This document shows positions 29,769-39,366 of a stretch of 64,000 nucleotides of DNA, in pieces; position 1 is the first letter of the stretch, and every line of letters begins with the position of its first letter. The notes below the pieces were generated by a model. It did not search any database and had not been told where the DNA came from. It worked only from the letters and a program-made list of their open reading frames with translations. The stretch is from positions 62,001 to 126,000 of the forward strand of contig CAIRXW010000043.1 in assembly GCA_903882665.1 (NCBI GenBank), read 5' to 3'. Made by a program: the position numbers and the translations under genes. The DNA is from an uncultured Chlorobiaceae bacterium (GTDB lineage: Bacteria > Bacteroidota > Chlorobiia > Chlorobiales > Chlorobiaceae).

Positions 29769-31331
29769 TTAATCTATCTCAGATTTCGAATCATCAAGCA
29801 CTAATTCAGATAATTGCGGCATTTCGTACGGTTCGCGTTCTTCGCTTGTACTACGCAAGCGAGAGTAAGCGACAATTAAGTTTTTTGATTCCTCAAGCGT
29901 TAGTTTTCCACTGGCAACTGCATCAAAAAATAGTGTAGCTGAATTTGGTGCGTCACTTTGAGAAAGTCTTCCTGCACGAGTTACAACCTGAGCTAAAAGC
30001 GCATCGTGAGACTTGGCAGCAAATACAGTGCTTTCCATTTCCGCCAAAAACTTAGACTTTAGCTTGCGAATCGCTTCCTTATCATTTTTTTTATCCCGAT
30101 TCTCCGCCTCTTTACGCGCCGCCCAATAAGCTGTACTGTTAAGCCATTGCCCTAAAGCCCGTGCAGATTGCACGATAGTTTCATCTTTTTGCATAGCATT
30201 GATAAAATAGGTGTTAAATAATTTTTCAAGTATCTGGGGGTATTCGGCACGAATTGAAAGGAAATCCTGAAAGCTTTTTTGTTCAAAAAGCTGAAAAAAT
30301 CGTGATGCAAAAAGAAAAAAAAGTTGGTATTTTGTGCTTGACAAGTCTCTTTCTGAAAGAATTTTAGAATATTGAATAGCGTCAATAATGTCGCTAAGGA
30401 AATCATTTTTTGCTAACTCAACAATCCAGTGGCCAAAGGAAACCGATTTAGCATTTCCATATTCAACAATGTAAATCGGACGCGATTTCAAGCTATCAAG
30501 AACAAACTTGCCTTCGTCCCAATAATTTGCTTCTTTTGCCCAACGGCCAATTGCGCCTAATAAACCGACACTGCCTAAAGCAGATTGCCGTGGCGCATAA
30601 GGAAAGTTTCCACTGCAAATTTTCGGCCGGTTAAAGCTATAAACTGTTTCAGTCTTCTTGTTAACTGTTTTTACCTTACCAAATAAAAGCTTTTTGGTTT
30701 CTGACTCAGACATTTTTCGGAATAGGTGTATAAACCTTTTTAAATCGTTTATTTCCAAGTCAGGAATAATACAGGCAGAGTCAGTTTCTCCACTCATTAA
30801 TTTCGGTAACAACGCAGGCTTATCCGGTGTAAAGGTGGTAATCGCACAGCTTGCCACTTCAATTAATGATGATTTGGAATTTGATTGGGATTGTTTGCCA
30901 TTATTAATTTTACCGGAAAGCGGCATAAGCGACATCGTAGCTTCTTTACTTGCAAAAAGTTTTCCACTCTTTAATTCTTTTTGCGTATCAGAAATCGCTT
31001 TCCAAGCATTTCCTGCACCTTTATTTGAGGTAATGACTGTCGGAGCAAGAAAATACGAAACCTCAGCCGAGACATCTTTTCCTACTTGAACAATAGACTC
31101 CCCTTTTTTACCTATTCTTTTAGGATTTTTATTAAAAAAGTCCTTACTCAAATATCGAAATTCAACTAAATCATTTTCGATATTAAATGGCAATGGTTCA
31201 AGCCGAAAATGATTTTGTCCGTTTTCCAATTCCGAAATAAGCATATCAGGCGTGACTTCTTCAGGAGAATCAAGCTTATTATTCAGCATTGTAAGGGCAA
31301 GACCGTAACGCCCATAAAAATGATTAACCAT
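29769..31331 (-). CDS. Putative Cascade large subunit (Cas8/Csp2-like)
   Basis: A 520-residue protein with no enzymatic motif that I recognise. It sits where the large subunit belongs, between cas5 and cas7, and its length and position fit Csp2 of the PGING-type (type I-B variant) systems. Cas8 proteins recognise the PAM and help recruit Cas3. The C-terminal third is rich in helices and lysine (about residues 400-500), which could act as the small-subunit (Cas11) module; that is inference. Its start overlaps the end of cas5 by 8 bp. Confidence 0.72.
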   Translation of the reverse strand: MVNHFYGRYGLALTMLNNKLDSPEEVTPDMLISELENGQNHFRLEPLPFNIENDLVEFRYLSKDFFNKNPKRIGKKGESIVQVGKDVSAEVSYFLAPTVITSNKGAGNAWKAISDTQKELKSGKLFASKEATMSLMPLSGKINNGKQSQSNSKSSLIEVASCAITTFTPDKPALLPKLMSGETDSACIIPDLEINDLKRFIHLFRKMSESETKKLLFGKVKTVNKKTETVYSFNRPKICSGNFPYAPRQSALGSVGLLGAIGRWAKEANYWDEGKFVLDSLKSRPIYIVEYGNAKSVSFGHWIVELAKNDFLSDIIDAIQYSKILSERDLSSTKYQLFFLFASRFFQLFEQKSFQDFLSIRAEYPQILEKLFNTYFINAMQKDETIVQSARALGQWLNSTAYWAARKEAENRDKKNDKEAIRKLKSKFLAEMESTVFAAKSHDALLAQVVTRAGRLSQSDAPNSATLFFDAVASGKLTLEESKNLIVAYSRLRSTSEEREPYEMPQLSELVLDDSKSEID

Positions 31332-32040
31332 TTGTTAAGCCCTCCCGGAAACTAATATCTACCCAACCTTCGCTTGTACCCAAATAACCAATATTCATAT
31401 CAAAACAAGCAGTTTGAAGTAAACTCAAAAGCTGACGATTTATGTTAATTCTAAACATATAGTTTCCTTTTGCTATGATAAATTCCCGTTTTGGAACTGA
31501 CCGATAGTAAAGCGGAAATAGCGCACGATTATCCATGAAGAATTTTCCAAAATCTTTTTCAGTGAGTTCTTTTGATTTCATTTTGGATTTAATAATGTTT
31601 CTTTCATTTTCAAGTCGCCAATCGTAATTAATTGCACCATCCGCATGGCGTTGATCGCCTCCTATGAGATGCTGTGACCACAAGTCTTCATAATATTGCA
31701 ATATCGGAACAAAAGTCGGTGATACAAGTTGAAAGTAATAGCCAACCAGCGATTGATAGCCAGCTTCCGACTCTTCTTTTTCAAGTTCTTGCTTAAAATT
31801 TTTTTTATGCCTTTTTTTCATCTCTTTGAAAATTTTTGCTCGATCCTCTTTAGAAAAATGCCAACCAAGTAGATTTTCAAAAAGACCTGAAAGCATAAAT
31901 TTTGTAGGAATACTTTCTGTTTTATAATAAGAACCGGGTAGATTATTGACCATTGAAAGTGGTGCAAGAGGCTGAATTTTCAGAATGGCAATTGCATCCA
32001 ACATGGGTTCTTCAAAAAGCAATGAAATATCTATTTCCAT
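31324..32040 (-). CDS. cas5: CRISPR-associated protein Cas5
   Basis: A 238-residue protein. The N-terminal part has the Cas5 pattern of a hydrophobic strand followed by APLSMVNNLPGSYYKTESIP and LSGLFENLLGWHF. The segment MFRININRQLLSLLQ lies in the C-terminal half. Cas5 caps the 5' handle of the crRNA in Cascade. It follows cas6 by 24 bp and overlaps the large-subunit gene. It is longer in the middle than compact Cas5 proteins because of a charged region (about 65-100). Confidence 0.82.
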   Translation of the reverse strand: MEIDISLLFEEPMLDAIAILKIQPLAPLSMVNNLPGSYYKTESIPTKFMLSGLFENLLGWHFSKEDRAKIFKEMKKRHKKNFKQELEKEESEAGYQSLVGYYFQLVSPTFVPILQYYEDLWSQHLIGGDQRHADGAINYDWRLENERNIIKSKMKSKELTEKDFGKFFMDNRALFPLYYRSVPKREFIIAKGNYMFRININRQLLSLLQTACFDMNIGYLGTSEGWVDISFREGLTNG

Positions 32041-32064
32041 TTTTATGACAAATTTATTGTAATC

Positions 32065-32889
32065 TCATTTCCCTCTACCATTTCCTTTCTCATCAACCCT
32101 CACCATCCCAAGCCCCATTGCATTATTTACCCCAAAGCCACATTCATAGCCAACCTTGATCAACTCTGGATGACCCGTCACGGTAAACGGGCATTCGATG
32201 GCCTTGACTCTGCTCTCTCTTCCGTTGGCGTCCTTGATGGTAATCAGCTTTTCCACACTTCTCCCCTTCTCCTCAGTCCGCTTGAGATATCCAGCTTCAA
32301 ACATTATCGAAAATGGGACGCTGCTATCTGGTGGTTCAGCGCCATAGATACCCCGATACTTGGCTTGCAGATTGTGCAACAGCATGTCGGACAGACGGTT
32401 GTCGCTATAGCGGAGATACTCTTTTGTATTCATTCCAAAAGAAGGATCACGATAGAGCGAAGCGGCAAGGGGGGAGAGCATCGAAAATGCCATCCGTTCC
32501 GACCACTCCGGATCGGGTAACGACTCGATAAGCTGCTTCTCGAACAAAGTGTTTTCTATCCGCAATGCACCATCAGCAAAGAGACCGGTAATAAGATGCT
32601 GCAAAAACTCCTCTTTGGGGGAGGAGAGATAGAGCGTCACCGCACGGGAGCGCGACACCATTCGCCCCTGCTCTACAGTGCGTACCGGAATCTGCAAGTT
32701 TGAAAAGGTAAAATATTTAAACTTTTGCCGGGCGCCTTCAGACGCATATCCATGCTCGTGCAACTGCGTGGCAAAAGAGGTTGATGAGTGTGCGAGCGTG
32801 GCGTAAATCGCTGAGGCGAGATGATAGCCTGTATTGAGCGGAAGATACTCTACAGATTTCTGCTGCCGAAGTGTCAGTTTGAGTCTCAT
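32065..32889 (-). CDS. cas6: CRISPR endoribonuclease Cas6
   Basis: A 274-residue RAMP protein. The C-terminal glycine-rich loop typical of Cas6 is clear (KVGYECGFGVNNAMGLGMV). The N-terminal half is a RAMP fold starting MRLKLTL, with a histidine in GYHLASAIY that is a candidate catalytic residue. Cas6 cuts the pre-crRNA within each repeat, leaving the 8-nt ATTGAAAC handle. It is the first gene of the cas operon, with the operon promoter expected in 32890-33144. Confidence 0.93.
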   Translation of the reverse strand: MRLKLTLRQQKSVEYLPLNTGYHLASAIYATLAHSSTSFATQLHEHGYASEGARQKFKYFTFSNLQIPVRTVEQGRMVSRSRAVTLYLSSPKEEFLQHLITGLFADGALRIENTLFEKQLIESLPDPEWSERMAFSMLSPLAASLYRDPSFGMNTKEYLRYSDNRLSDMLLHNLQAKYRGIYGAEPPDSSVPFSIMFEAGYLKRTEEKGRSVEKLITIKDANGRESRVKAIECPFTVTGHPELIKVGYECGFGVNNAMGLGMVRVDEKGNGRGK

Positions 32890-33144
32890 AAGGGGTGAAG
32901 CTCAGAAAACTGTGACACAAATCGCTCATTATTCAGCCATAAATGAGCAAACGGCGGTATGGAGTGTGATGAAATAACCATGAGTTTAAGCGGATAAAGG
33001 ATGGCATCAACAAACACATCAGCTCAACACTCACTTTACACAATATTTTCATCAAACTATAAAGAACCGCAAGGTTATTAATGAATTACTTTTTTTTGCA
33101 TTTTCGCCGATCACCTCGTTCTGAACATCCTTGAAGGGTCGTAA
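32890..33144 (-). promoter_or_regulatory. cas operon upstream region
   Basis: A 255-bp gap between the stop of the TolC-like gene and the start of cas6, both on the minus strand. It is the only sizeable gap upstream of the eight tightly spaced cas genes, so it should hold their promoter. The segment at 33040-33110 is AT-rich. I could not identify a reliable -35/-10 pair or operator. Confidence 0.35.
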
Positions 33145-34515
33145 TCAACCATGTGACGCAACCTCAACCCGTGATCGTCCGAGAGCTTTTTCGAGCTGAA
33201 CACCGGCGACAAGGTAGTCGTATACCGCCTGCAAATAGTTGGTTTTTGCCTTGTTGAGCTGCAGTTCAGCATCGGTCAACTCAAGCCGGGAGCCGATACC
33301 CTCTCTGAAACGCAGGAGTGATATGTTATAACTCCGCTCGGCGACACTTATGGTTTGACTCTGTACTTCGATTCTCTTTTGCGACTCCCTGAAGTTTAAG
33401 ATCCTTACCTCAACCTCAGCGCGGATATTAGCTTTCAGATCTTCAAGTCTTGTGCGGGTTTGCAGTTGCGCTATCCTGGCCTGCTCAACCTGGGCGCTGA
33501 TTCGATAACCGGTAAAAAGAGGCATGGTGAACTGAAGGCCAACTGAGGAAGAGGTTGGCCAGAGAGCATCAGCGTACCGAATATTGTCGTTAAATGCCGT
33601 TTGAGACTCCAGTTTACCGAATGCCGAGATCACAGGAAAACGCTGGGCACGGACGGCACTGACTTTTTCACCCTCCGCCTTGACCTGAAAATCGAGCTGA
33701 CGAAGATCGGGCCTTGAATCCAGAGCCTCACGATATGCCGCAGCAATATCCGAGGGACAGGATGCTGAAGAGAGCTCAAGCTTCCCGGTCAGCACAATGC
33801 TGTTGTCGAGTGGAATACCCATCGCATTTTTCAGCTTTGTCAGAGTTGTCGCCACCCGGTTTTGCGCCTGTAAAAGATCAGGGCGAAGATTTTCAACCGA
33901 GAGAAAAGCCTTGAGGGTATCAATATCAGCAGCAACCCCCTGCCGGAACATGGCACGGGTATCCTTTCTTGATTGCTCCCAGCGAGCTATGCTCTGCTCA
34001 ATCAGCTTCAACTGATCTTTTGATATGAGGGCATCAAAATAGGAGATCTTGATGTCGGCAACAACCGCCGCCTCGGTAGTGCGGTAAGCCGCTTCACTCA
34101 TCTTGCGAACAATACTGGCAGCTTTTATACCGGTAATGGCGGATATATTAAAAAGTGGCTGATGCAGATCAAGTGTGGCATGTCCTGCATTATCGGAGCT
34201 TGTCTCAAGAGTCGTAGGAAGTCCCTGGCCAGGAGGAAAAAGAAGAACAGATGGTTTCAGCGTGCGAGTATAGGTAAAAGCGGTGGAAATCTGGGGCAAT
34301 ACCTCCGACCATGTCTCCCGGATTTTCTGACCCGCCATATTCTTGTCAAGTCGGGCAATCTCCAGTGAGCGGCTTCTTTCCAACCCGATACGTACGGCAT
34401 CGTCAAGCGAAATTGATCTGCTCTCTCCCAAAGCATCGGCTGCGGCCTCTGTAGCAGGGAGTGCAAGCACAAGGAAGGTCAGCAACAACAACAATATCGG
34501 TCTTATCCTGTTCAT
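33145..34515 (-). CDS. TolC-family outer membrane efflux protein
   Basis: A 456-residue protein with an N-terminal signal peptide (MNRIRPILLLLLTFLVLALP, cleaved near residue 28). A duplicated coiled-coil/strand layout is typical of TolC: the first half starts ISLDDAVRIGLERSRSLEIA, and the second has YREALDSRPDLRQLDFQVKA and SRLELTDAELQLNKAKTNYLQ. Such proteins form the outer-membrane channel of RND, MFS or ABC efflux systems. I chose the ATG at 34515 over 34551 because the signal peptide begins there. No adaptor or pump gene is adjacent; the next gene downstream is cas6. Confidence 0.92.
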   Translation of the reverse strand: MNRIRPILLLLLTFLVLALPATEAAADALGESRSISLDDAVRIGLERSRSLEIARLDKNMAGQKIRETWSEVLPQISTAFTYTRTLKPSVLLFPPGQGLPTTLETSSDNAGHATLDLHQPLFNISAITGIKAASIVRKMSEAAYRTTEAAVVADIKISYFDALISKDQLKLIEQSIARWEQSRKDTRAMFRQGVAADIDTLKAFLSVENLRPDLLQAQNRVATTLTKLKNAMGIPLDNSIVLTGKLELSSASCPSDIAAAYREALDSRPDLRQLDFQVKAEGEKVSAVRAQRFPVISAFGKLESQTAFNDNIRYADALWPTSSSVGLQFTMPLFTGYRISAQVEQARIAQLQTRTRLEDLKANIRAEVEVRILNFRESQKRIEVQSQTISVAERSYNISLLRFREGIGSRLELTDAELQLNKAKTNYLQAVYDYLVAGVQLEKALGRSRVEVASHG

Positions 34516-34574
34516 AAAAGAGTCTGTCTTGATGAAAAAAACAATATACAAAGAGCCGTCCGGTTTCGTAACAA

Positions 34575-35912
34575 TCAGAGCCTGTAACGCTCACTCCACA
34601 ACTGGCTCAACCTCTCGCGGATATACTTTTCGCGCCCTTCATCTCCGGGACGGTAATAGGCCTTGGGCTCCATCCCTTCAGGAAAATAGTGCTGCCGGAC
34701 AAAATGAGCGGGATAATTGTGCGGATATTGGTACCCGGCGCCGCACCCTTCACTTTTCATGAGCCTGGTTGGTGCGTTGCGCAGATGGAGCGGGACCCCC
34801 TGATCCTGCATCAACTTTGCCTCACTCATTGCCTCATTAATACCCTGATAGCTTGCGTTTGATTTTGGTGCGGATGCAAGGTAGGTAACCCCCTGTGCCA
34901 GATTGATTCTTGCCTCGGGCATGCCGATCATGGTTACCGCCTGAAAAACCGAGATAGCAAGCGTTATGGCATAAGGATCAGCATTGCCGATATCCTCGCT
35001 TGCAAAGATGACCATTCGCCGTGCTATGAATTTTGGATCTTCCCCTCCCTCAATCATCCGGGCAAGCCAGTAGAGTGCAGCATCAGGATCTGAACCGCGC
35101 ATGGATTTGATAAAGGCAGAGATAATGTCATAATGGTTCTCCCCTCCCTTGTCGTAAATCGGAGCCTTGTACTGCAGGACACGCTCAAGCAGTTCCCTGT
35201 TCAGCACCATCTTAGATGCCCCTTTTGGCAGAAGGGAGATGGCCGCTTCGACCGCATTCAGGGCCTTGCGTGCATCGCCCCCGGAAAACTGCAACAGAAA
35301 ATCGGAATCGGCAATCTCAATGGAGATCTCCTTTAACAGGCGATCCTCTTTAAGGGCACGTCGAATCACCTGCGCAATCGCCTCTGGGCCGAGAGGCTTG
35401 AGAATATAGACCTGCATCCGGCTCAAGAGTGCGCCATTGACCTCAAAAGAGGGGTTTTCGGTCGTAGCCCCGATAAGCACAATGAGCCCCTGTTCAATGG
35501 CATGGAGCAGCGTGTCCTGCTGTGCCTTGTTGAAGCGATGAATTTCATCGATAAAGAGAATCGTCCTCTGGCCAGCTCGCCTTGATTTTTCAGCCTGCTC
35601 AAGCGCCTTGCGCACCTCCTTCACCCCTGAGTCGATGGCTGAAAGCTGTTCAAAAGAGTAGGCAAGCGATGTGGCGCAGATTTCGGCAAGAGTCGTTTTT
35701 CCGGAACCGGGAGGGCCCCAGAAAATCATTGAGGGCATCTGACCGCTGGCAAGAAATTTCCGGATCGGCCCTTTTGGCCCCACCAGGTGCTCTTGCCCGG
35801 CCACATCGTCGAGGGTACGCGGACGAACCCGTTCAGCAAGAGGCTGAAAATAATCTCCGGCGGATGGGAGGGCGGTAAAGCCGAAAAGATCCGATTGCAA
35901 GTGTTCAGCCAT
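34575..35912 (-). CDS. rarA: Replication-associated recombination protein A (AAA+ ATPase)
   Basis: A 445-residue AAA+ protein of the RarA/MgsA/WRNIP1 family, which acts at stalled replication forks. Visible features are the N-terminal [19 protein letters not shown], Walker [15 protein letters not shown], Walker [16 protein letters not shown], sensor [19 protein letters not shown] and the C-terminal tetramer domain ([13 protein letters not shown]). The start directly abuts the riboflavin synthase stop. It belongs to a minus-strand run from 39271 to 33145. Confidence 0.96.
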   Translation of the reverse strand: MAEHLQSDLFGFTALPSAGDYFQPLAERVRPRTLDDVAGQEHLVGPKGPIRKFLASGQMPSMIFWGPPGSGKTTLAEICATSLAYSFEQLSAIDSGVKEVRKALEQAEKSRRAGQRTILFIDEIHRFNKAQQDTLLHAIEQGLIVLIGATTENPSFEVNGALLSRMQVYILKPLGPEAIAQVIRRALKEDRLLKEISIEIADSDFLLQFSGGDARKALNAVEAAISLLPKGASKMVLNRELLERVLQYKAPIYDKGGENHYDIISAFIKSMRGSDPDAALYWLARMIEGGEDPKFIARRMVIFASEDIGNADPYAITLAISVFQAVTMIGMPEARINLAQGVTYLASAPKSNASYQGINEAMSEAKLMQDQGVPLHLRNAPTRLMKSEGCGAGYQYPHNYPAHFVRQHYFPEGMEPKAYYRPGDEGREKYIRERLSQLWSERYRL

Positions 35913-36569
35913 TTAAAATCCCTGTTCGCGGAGCCATCCCTCATCGATTTTTGAAACAGCCGTAGCAGCAGAGGAGGGCGTTCCAAGCTGACGCGCCACA
36001 TATTTGCCAAGAATGTCGAACTCAAGGTTCACCCGGCTTCCCGCTTTCAGCTCATTAATGGTGGTATGGGCAAAAGTAAAGGGGATAACCGCCACGGCAA
36101 AAAGCTGCGCTTCAAGCTTTGCAACGGTCAGGCTGATCCCGTCAATTGTTATCGAACCGGCAGAGACAATGAAGGGAGTGAACGCATCAGGAAAGGCGAT
36201 CCAGAGTTCTCGGCTCGAGCCAAGCTCCCTGACCGCCTGCACAACTGCTGCGCAATCAACATGGCCAAGCACAAAATGGCCTCCGAGGCGGTCAAGGGGG
36301 CGAACTGCCCGTTCAAGGTTCACGAGAGATCCATGGTGCAACAAGCCAAGCGTTGTTTTCGCAAGCGTCTCCTCGACCGTATCGACCTCAAACCACCCCT
36401 CACCATGAGCGACAACGGTCTGGCAGGCGCCGCTCACGCTCACACTCTCGTCAACCGAAAGAGTACTGAACTCCGCCCCATTGCCGAACTGCACCCTGAG
36501 CCGCAGCCCGCCCTGACTCCGTACCACTCCGGCCACCCGGCCAACATCCTTGATAATTCCTGTAAACAT
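35913..36569 (-). CDS. ribE: Riboflavin synthase, alpha chain
   Basis: A 218-residue enzyme that converts two 6,7-dimethyl-8-ribityllumazine molecules to riboflavin. It begins MFTGIIKDVGRV and shows the internal duplication of two lumazine-binding barrels: the first has SVSGACQTVV, the second SITIDGISLTVAKLEAQLF. GGHFVLGHVD is a conserved segment. It lies 6 bp after the thiol peroxidase gene, and ribD of the same pathway is 1.1 kb upstream on the same strand. Confidence 0.96.
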   Translation of the reverse strand: MFTGIIKDVGRVAGVVRSQGGLRLRVQFGNGAEFSTLSVDESVSVSGACQTVVAHGEGWFEVDTVEETLAKTTLGLLHHGSLVNLERAVRPLDRLGGHFVLGHVDCAAVVQAVRELGSSRELWIAFPDAFTPFIVSAGSITIDGISLTVAKLEAQLFAVAVIPFTFAHTTINELKAGSRVNLEFDILGKYVARQLGTPSSAATAVSKIDEGWLREQGF

Positions 36570-36575
36570 CGTTCT

Positions 36576-37076
36576 TTACGCGAGCACCTTGAGTGTTGCA
36601 CTGTAATCCGGCTCTTCAACAATTTCAGCAACCTGCTCCGTATAGCGCACAATTCCGTCGGCATCAATAATGACGATAGCGCGCGATAAAAGCCCCTTGA
36701 GAGGGCCGGAAACAAGAGTCACACCATAATCAAGACCAAATTGGGGAGAGCGAAAGACGGAAAGTGAGACCACATTCTTTAACCCTTCGGTTTCACAAAA
36801 ACGACTCTGCGCAAAAGGCAGATCTGCGGAAATACAGAGCACAACAGTGTTGTCGAGCGATGCTGCCTCCTGATTAAATCGTCTGACAGAAGTTGCACAA
36901 ACTGGCGTATCGAGGCTCGGAAAGATGTTAAGAACCACTCTTTTGCTTGCAAAATCAGCAGGTCCGGCTTCAGAAAGATCGGTTTTCACCAGACAGAAAA
37001 AAGGAGCTTCGGAACCTTTGGCGGGAAGAGAGCCTACGGTTTCAACTGGAGTGCCCTTGAAGGTGATCTGTGCCAT
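36576..37076 (-). CDS. tpx: Thiol peroxidase
   Basis: A 166-residue atypical 2-Cys peroxiredoxin that reduces hydrogen peroxide and organic peroxides. The peroxidatic cysteine is C60 in SLDTPVCATSVRRFN and the resolving cysteine is C94 in SRFCETEGLKNV, both at the Tpx family positions. The start at 37076 (MAQITFKGTPVETVG) matches the family; an in-frame ATG 12 codons upstream does not. Oxidative defence fits an anaerobe. It lies between doxX and ribE. Confidence 0.96.
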   Translation of the reverse strand: MAQITFKGTPVETVGSLPAKGSEAPFFCLVKTDLSEAGPADFASKRVVLNIFPSLDTPVCATSVRRFNQEAASLDNTVVLCISADLPFAQSRFCETEGLKNVVSLSVFRSPQFGLDYGVTLVSGPLKGLLSRAIVIIDADGIVRYTEQVAEIVEEPDYSATLKVLA

Positions 37077-37139
37077 AAAAAAATAGTTTCCGGTTAGAAG
37101 AAATTGATGCAAAAGCCATAAACGTGTAAGTCAACTCCA

Positions 37140-37592
37140 TCAGTCCCACGGACCGATGCCACGGGCGAGATTGTACCGTCCAGCACCAAGAAAGAAAACC
37201 GCAAGGGCGCCAAAGAGATAAAATGCCTGAAGTTCAAGAGCATATCCGCCATGCAGTGAGACCGAAAAGAGCTCTCTGGTATGAACAAGAAAAATTGCCA
37301 TAAGCATGACGAAAACCTGAATCAGGGCTGCCTGACGGGTATAGATCCCCAATATCATAAAAAAAGGAGCCAGAAGTTCACCAACAAGCACCAGGTGTGA
37401 AAAATAGCCGGGAAAACCTGTTTTGACAAGCATCTGCTCCACAAAACCATATCCGTGCTGAAGCTTGTCTATTCCATGAAAAAGCAGCAGTAGACCAACC
37501 AAAAGCCGCAAAATCAGCTTTCCAAGATCGCTGTTATTGACAAAACGGTCAACCACAAGAAGCCTCCTTTTTGGATATTTCTTAGCCATCAT
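37140..37592 (-). CDS. DoxX-family membrane protein
   Basis: A 150-residue protein with four predicted membrane helices and the DoxX pattern LGKLILRLLVGLLLLFHGID, then GELLAPFFMILGIYTR. DoxX proteins are associated with thiol or quinone redox metabolism and detoxification, but the exact role is not known. Tandem ATGs at 37592 and 37589 make the start uncertain by one codon. It is 63 bp upstream of tpx, in a run with redox and riboflavin genes. Confidence 0.9.
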   Translation of the reverse strand: MMAKKYPKRRLLVVDRFVNNSDLGKLILRLLVGLLLLFHGIDKLQHGYGFVEQMLVKTGFPGYFSHLVLVGELLAPFFMILGIYTRQAALIQVFVMLMAIFLVHTRELFSVSLHGGYALELQAFYLFGALAVFFLGAGRYNLARGIGPWD

Positions 37593-37634
37593 AAACCCCG
37601 TTTTATGTTATTTCTCTGATTATGATCCTCCGGT

Positions 37635-38735
37635 TCAAGCTTCAACATAGGCCTCGACAAGCAGATCACGGCCAAAAAACTGCGGTAACCCGAAACAAAG
37701 ATTGACGGCCTGACCAGGGATGCTCACGCCAAGCGGCGCAAACGCACTCAAGCCGTCACCCCCGAACAGTTTTGGTGCTATAAATATAAGGATTTTATCA
37801 ACAAGCTTTTCACGAATGAATGACGCCGACAAACGGCTTCCTCCCTCAACCAGCACAGAGAGTACCTGTCGTTTATGCAGCTCCACAAGTACCTGGTGTA
37901 AATCGAGCTTGCCGGAATGCTCATCGACAAAAAGCACCGTCACCCCTTTATCCCTTAACAGTGCTGCCTTGGGCAAACCAGCATAGACGGATGATGCAAC
38001 AACAAGAGTTTGCGCCTCAGAGTCAAAAATTTTCGATTCAAGCGGCAGACTCAGCCTGCAATCAAGAACAACCCTGAGCGGATTGCGACCGGAACAGTGC
38101 CTGACGGTAAGCTGGGCATCATCGGCACGAACCGTCGCTTCACCGACCATCACCGCATCATAGTCGCTCCGAAGTCGGTGCACCTCACTCCTTGACTCCT
38201 CACCGGTAATCCAGCGTGAGGCCCCGAGCGAAGTTGCAATTTTGCCATCAAGCGTCTGAGCCAGCTTCAGGGTAATAAAAGGGAGCCCTGTTGTATGACT
38301 TTTGATAAAGGCCTCATTGCACTTCATGCACTCCGCCTCAAGCACCCCTTCCGTCACCGCAATCCCTGCGGCATGAAGCCTTGCAATCCCCTTTCCGGCA
38401 ACCTTGAGGTGGGGGTCACGGCAGCCGATGACCACGCGCAGAATCCCCTTCTCCACAATCAAATCGCTGCATGGCGGAGTTTTTCCGAAATGGGCACAGG
38501 GCTCAAGTGTCACATAGAGCGTCGAATGGCGAAGCAGGGCTCCATCGGCAACTGAAGCGATGGCACGCACTTCAGCATGAGGGCCACCAAACTGCTGATG
38601 GTAGCCTTCGCCGATAATCTCCCCGTCAAGAACGATAACCGCGCCGACCATGGGGTTGGGGCTCACACTTCCGGCGCCAAGCGAGGCAAGCTGAAGGGCA
38701 CGCCTCATAAAAAAAGCATCATCACGCAGCTCCAT
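37635..38735 (-). CDS. ribD: Bifunctional riboflavin biosynthesis deaminase/reductase
   Basis: A 366-residue two-domain enzyme. The N-terminal zinc deaminase domain has HAEVRAI and [16 protein letters not shown]; the C-terminal reductase domain begins around residue 148 ([19 protein letters not shown]). It deaminates and then reduces the pyrimidine intermediate that follows GTP cyclohydrolase II in riboflavin synthesis. The start lies 2 bp after the deaminase gene upstream, so translation is probably coupled. Confidence 0.97.
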   Translation of the reverse strand: MELRDDAFFMRRALQLASLGAGSVSPNPMVGAVIVLDGEIIGEGYHQQFGGPHAEVRAIASVADGALLRHSTLYVTLEPCAHFGKTPPCSDLIVEKGILRVVIGCRDPHLKVAGKGIARLHAAGIAVTEGVLEAECMKCNEAFIKSHTTGLPFITLKLAQTLDGKIATSLGASRWITGEESRSEVHRLRSDYDAVMVGEATVRADDAQLTVRHCSGRNPLRVVLDCRLSLPLESKIFDSEAQTLVVASSVYAGLPKAALLRDKGVTVLFVDEHSGKLDLHQVLVELHKRQVLSVLVEGGSRLSASFIREKLVDKILIFIAPKLFGGDGLSAFAPLGVSIPGQAVNLCFGLPQFFGRDLLVEAYVEA

Positions 38736-38737
38736 CC

Positions 38738-39271
38738 TTACCCCTTCTGATCAGACTGCATGTTGACCTGCACCAGCCTGATGCCTGAAAGCCTCAGCAG
38801 TTCGTCGATATGCTCAATTTTATAGGGCTTGTCGTAGTAAATGGTCTTTATACCCACGTTAATGAGCACTTTCAGGCAGTGAATACAGGGACTCGCGGTA
38901 ATATAAATATCGGAATCCTTGATCGACACGCCGTGCTTTGCCGCCTGGGCAATGGCATTGATTTCGGCATGAATCGTGTTAACACAGTTCTCCTCGACAG
39001 TTCCATCGGGATGAATACTGCGATAGATACGGCAGTTGCTGTCATTACAGTGAGGAAGCCCTGATGGAGCTCCATTGTATCCGGTCGAAAGAATACTGTT
39101 CTCCCGCACAATGACCGCCCCGATATGGCCTCTGGTACAGGTTGCCCTGCGTGAAATAAGATGAGCTACATTCATGAAATATTCATGCCAGCCAAGCCGC
39201 TTTTCAGCCACTGAACCTCCCTCCACATTCTCCCCCTGGCAGCAACATCCGCTCTTTGTTTCTTCCGCCAT
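38738..39271 (-). CDS. dCMP/cytidine deaminase-family protein
   Basis: A 177-residue zinc-dependent deaminase. The zinc site is HAEINAI and [10 protein letters not shown], and [20 protein letters not shown] with [14 protein letters not shown] matches dCMP deaminases, which make dUMP for thymidylate synthesis. A Cys-rich N-terminus (SGCCCQGE) is unusual. The start at 39271 has an AGGA ribosome-binding site; the frame extends 25 codons further upstream without family similarity. It is the first gene of the minus-strand run and diverges from the NFACT gene. Confidence 0.9.
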   Translation of the reverse strand: MAEETKSGCCCQGENVEGGSVAEKRLGWHEYFMNVAHLISRRATCTRGHIGAVIVRENSILSTGYNGAPSGLPHCNDSNCRIYRSIHPDGTVEENCVNTIHAEINAIAQAAKHGVSIKDSDIYITASPCIHCLKVLINVGIKTIYYDKPYKIEHIDELLRLSGIRLVQVNMQSDQKG

Positions 39272-39366
39272 AGTCCTGTTTTTTGATATTTTGAAAAAAT
39301 AAGAGCCCTGTTTTACCCTTAAAATAGAAAAAAAGATGGCCCTCACACAACCAGCTTATTGATATC

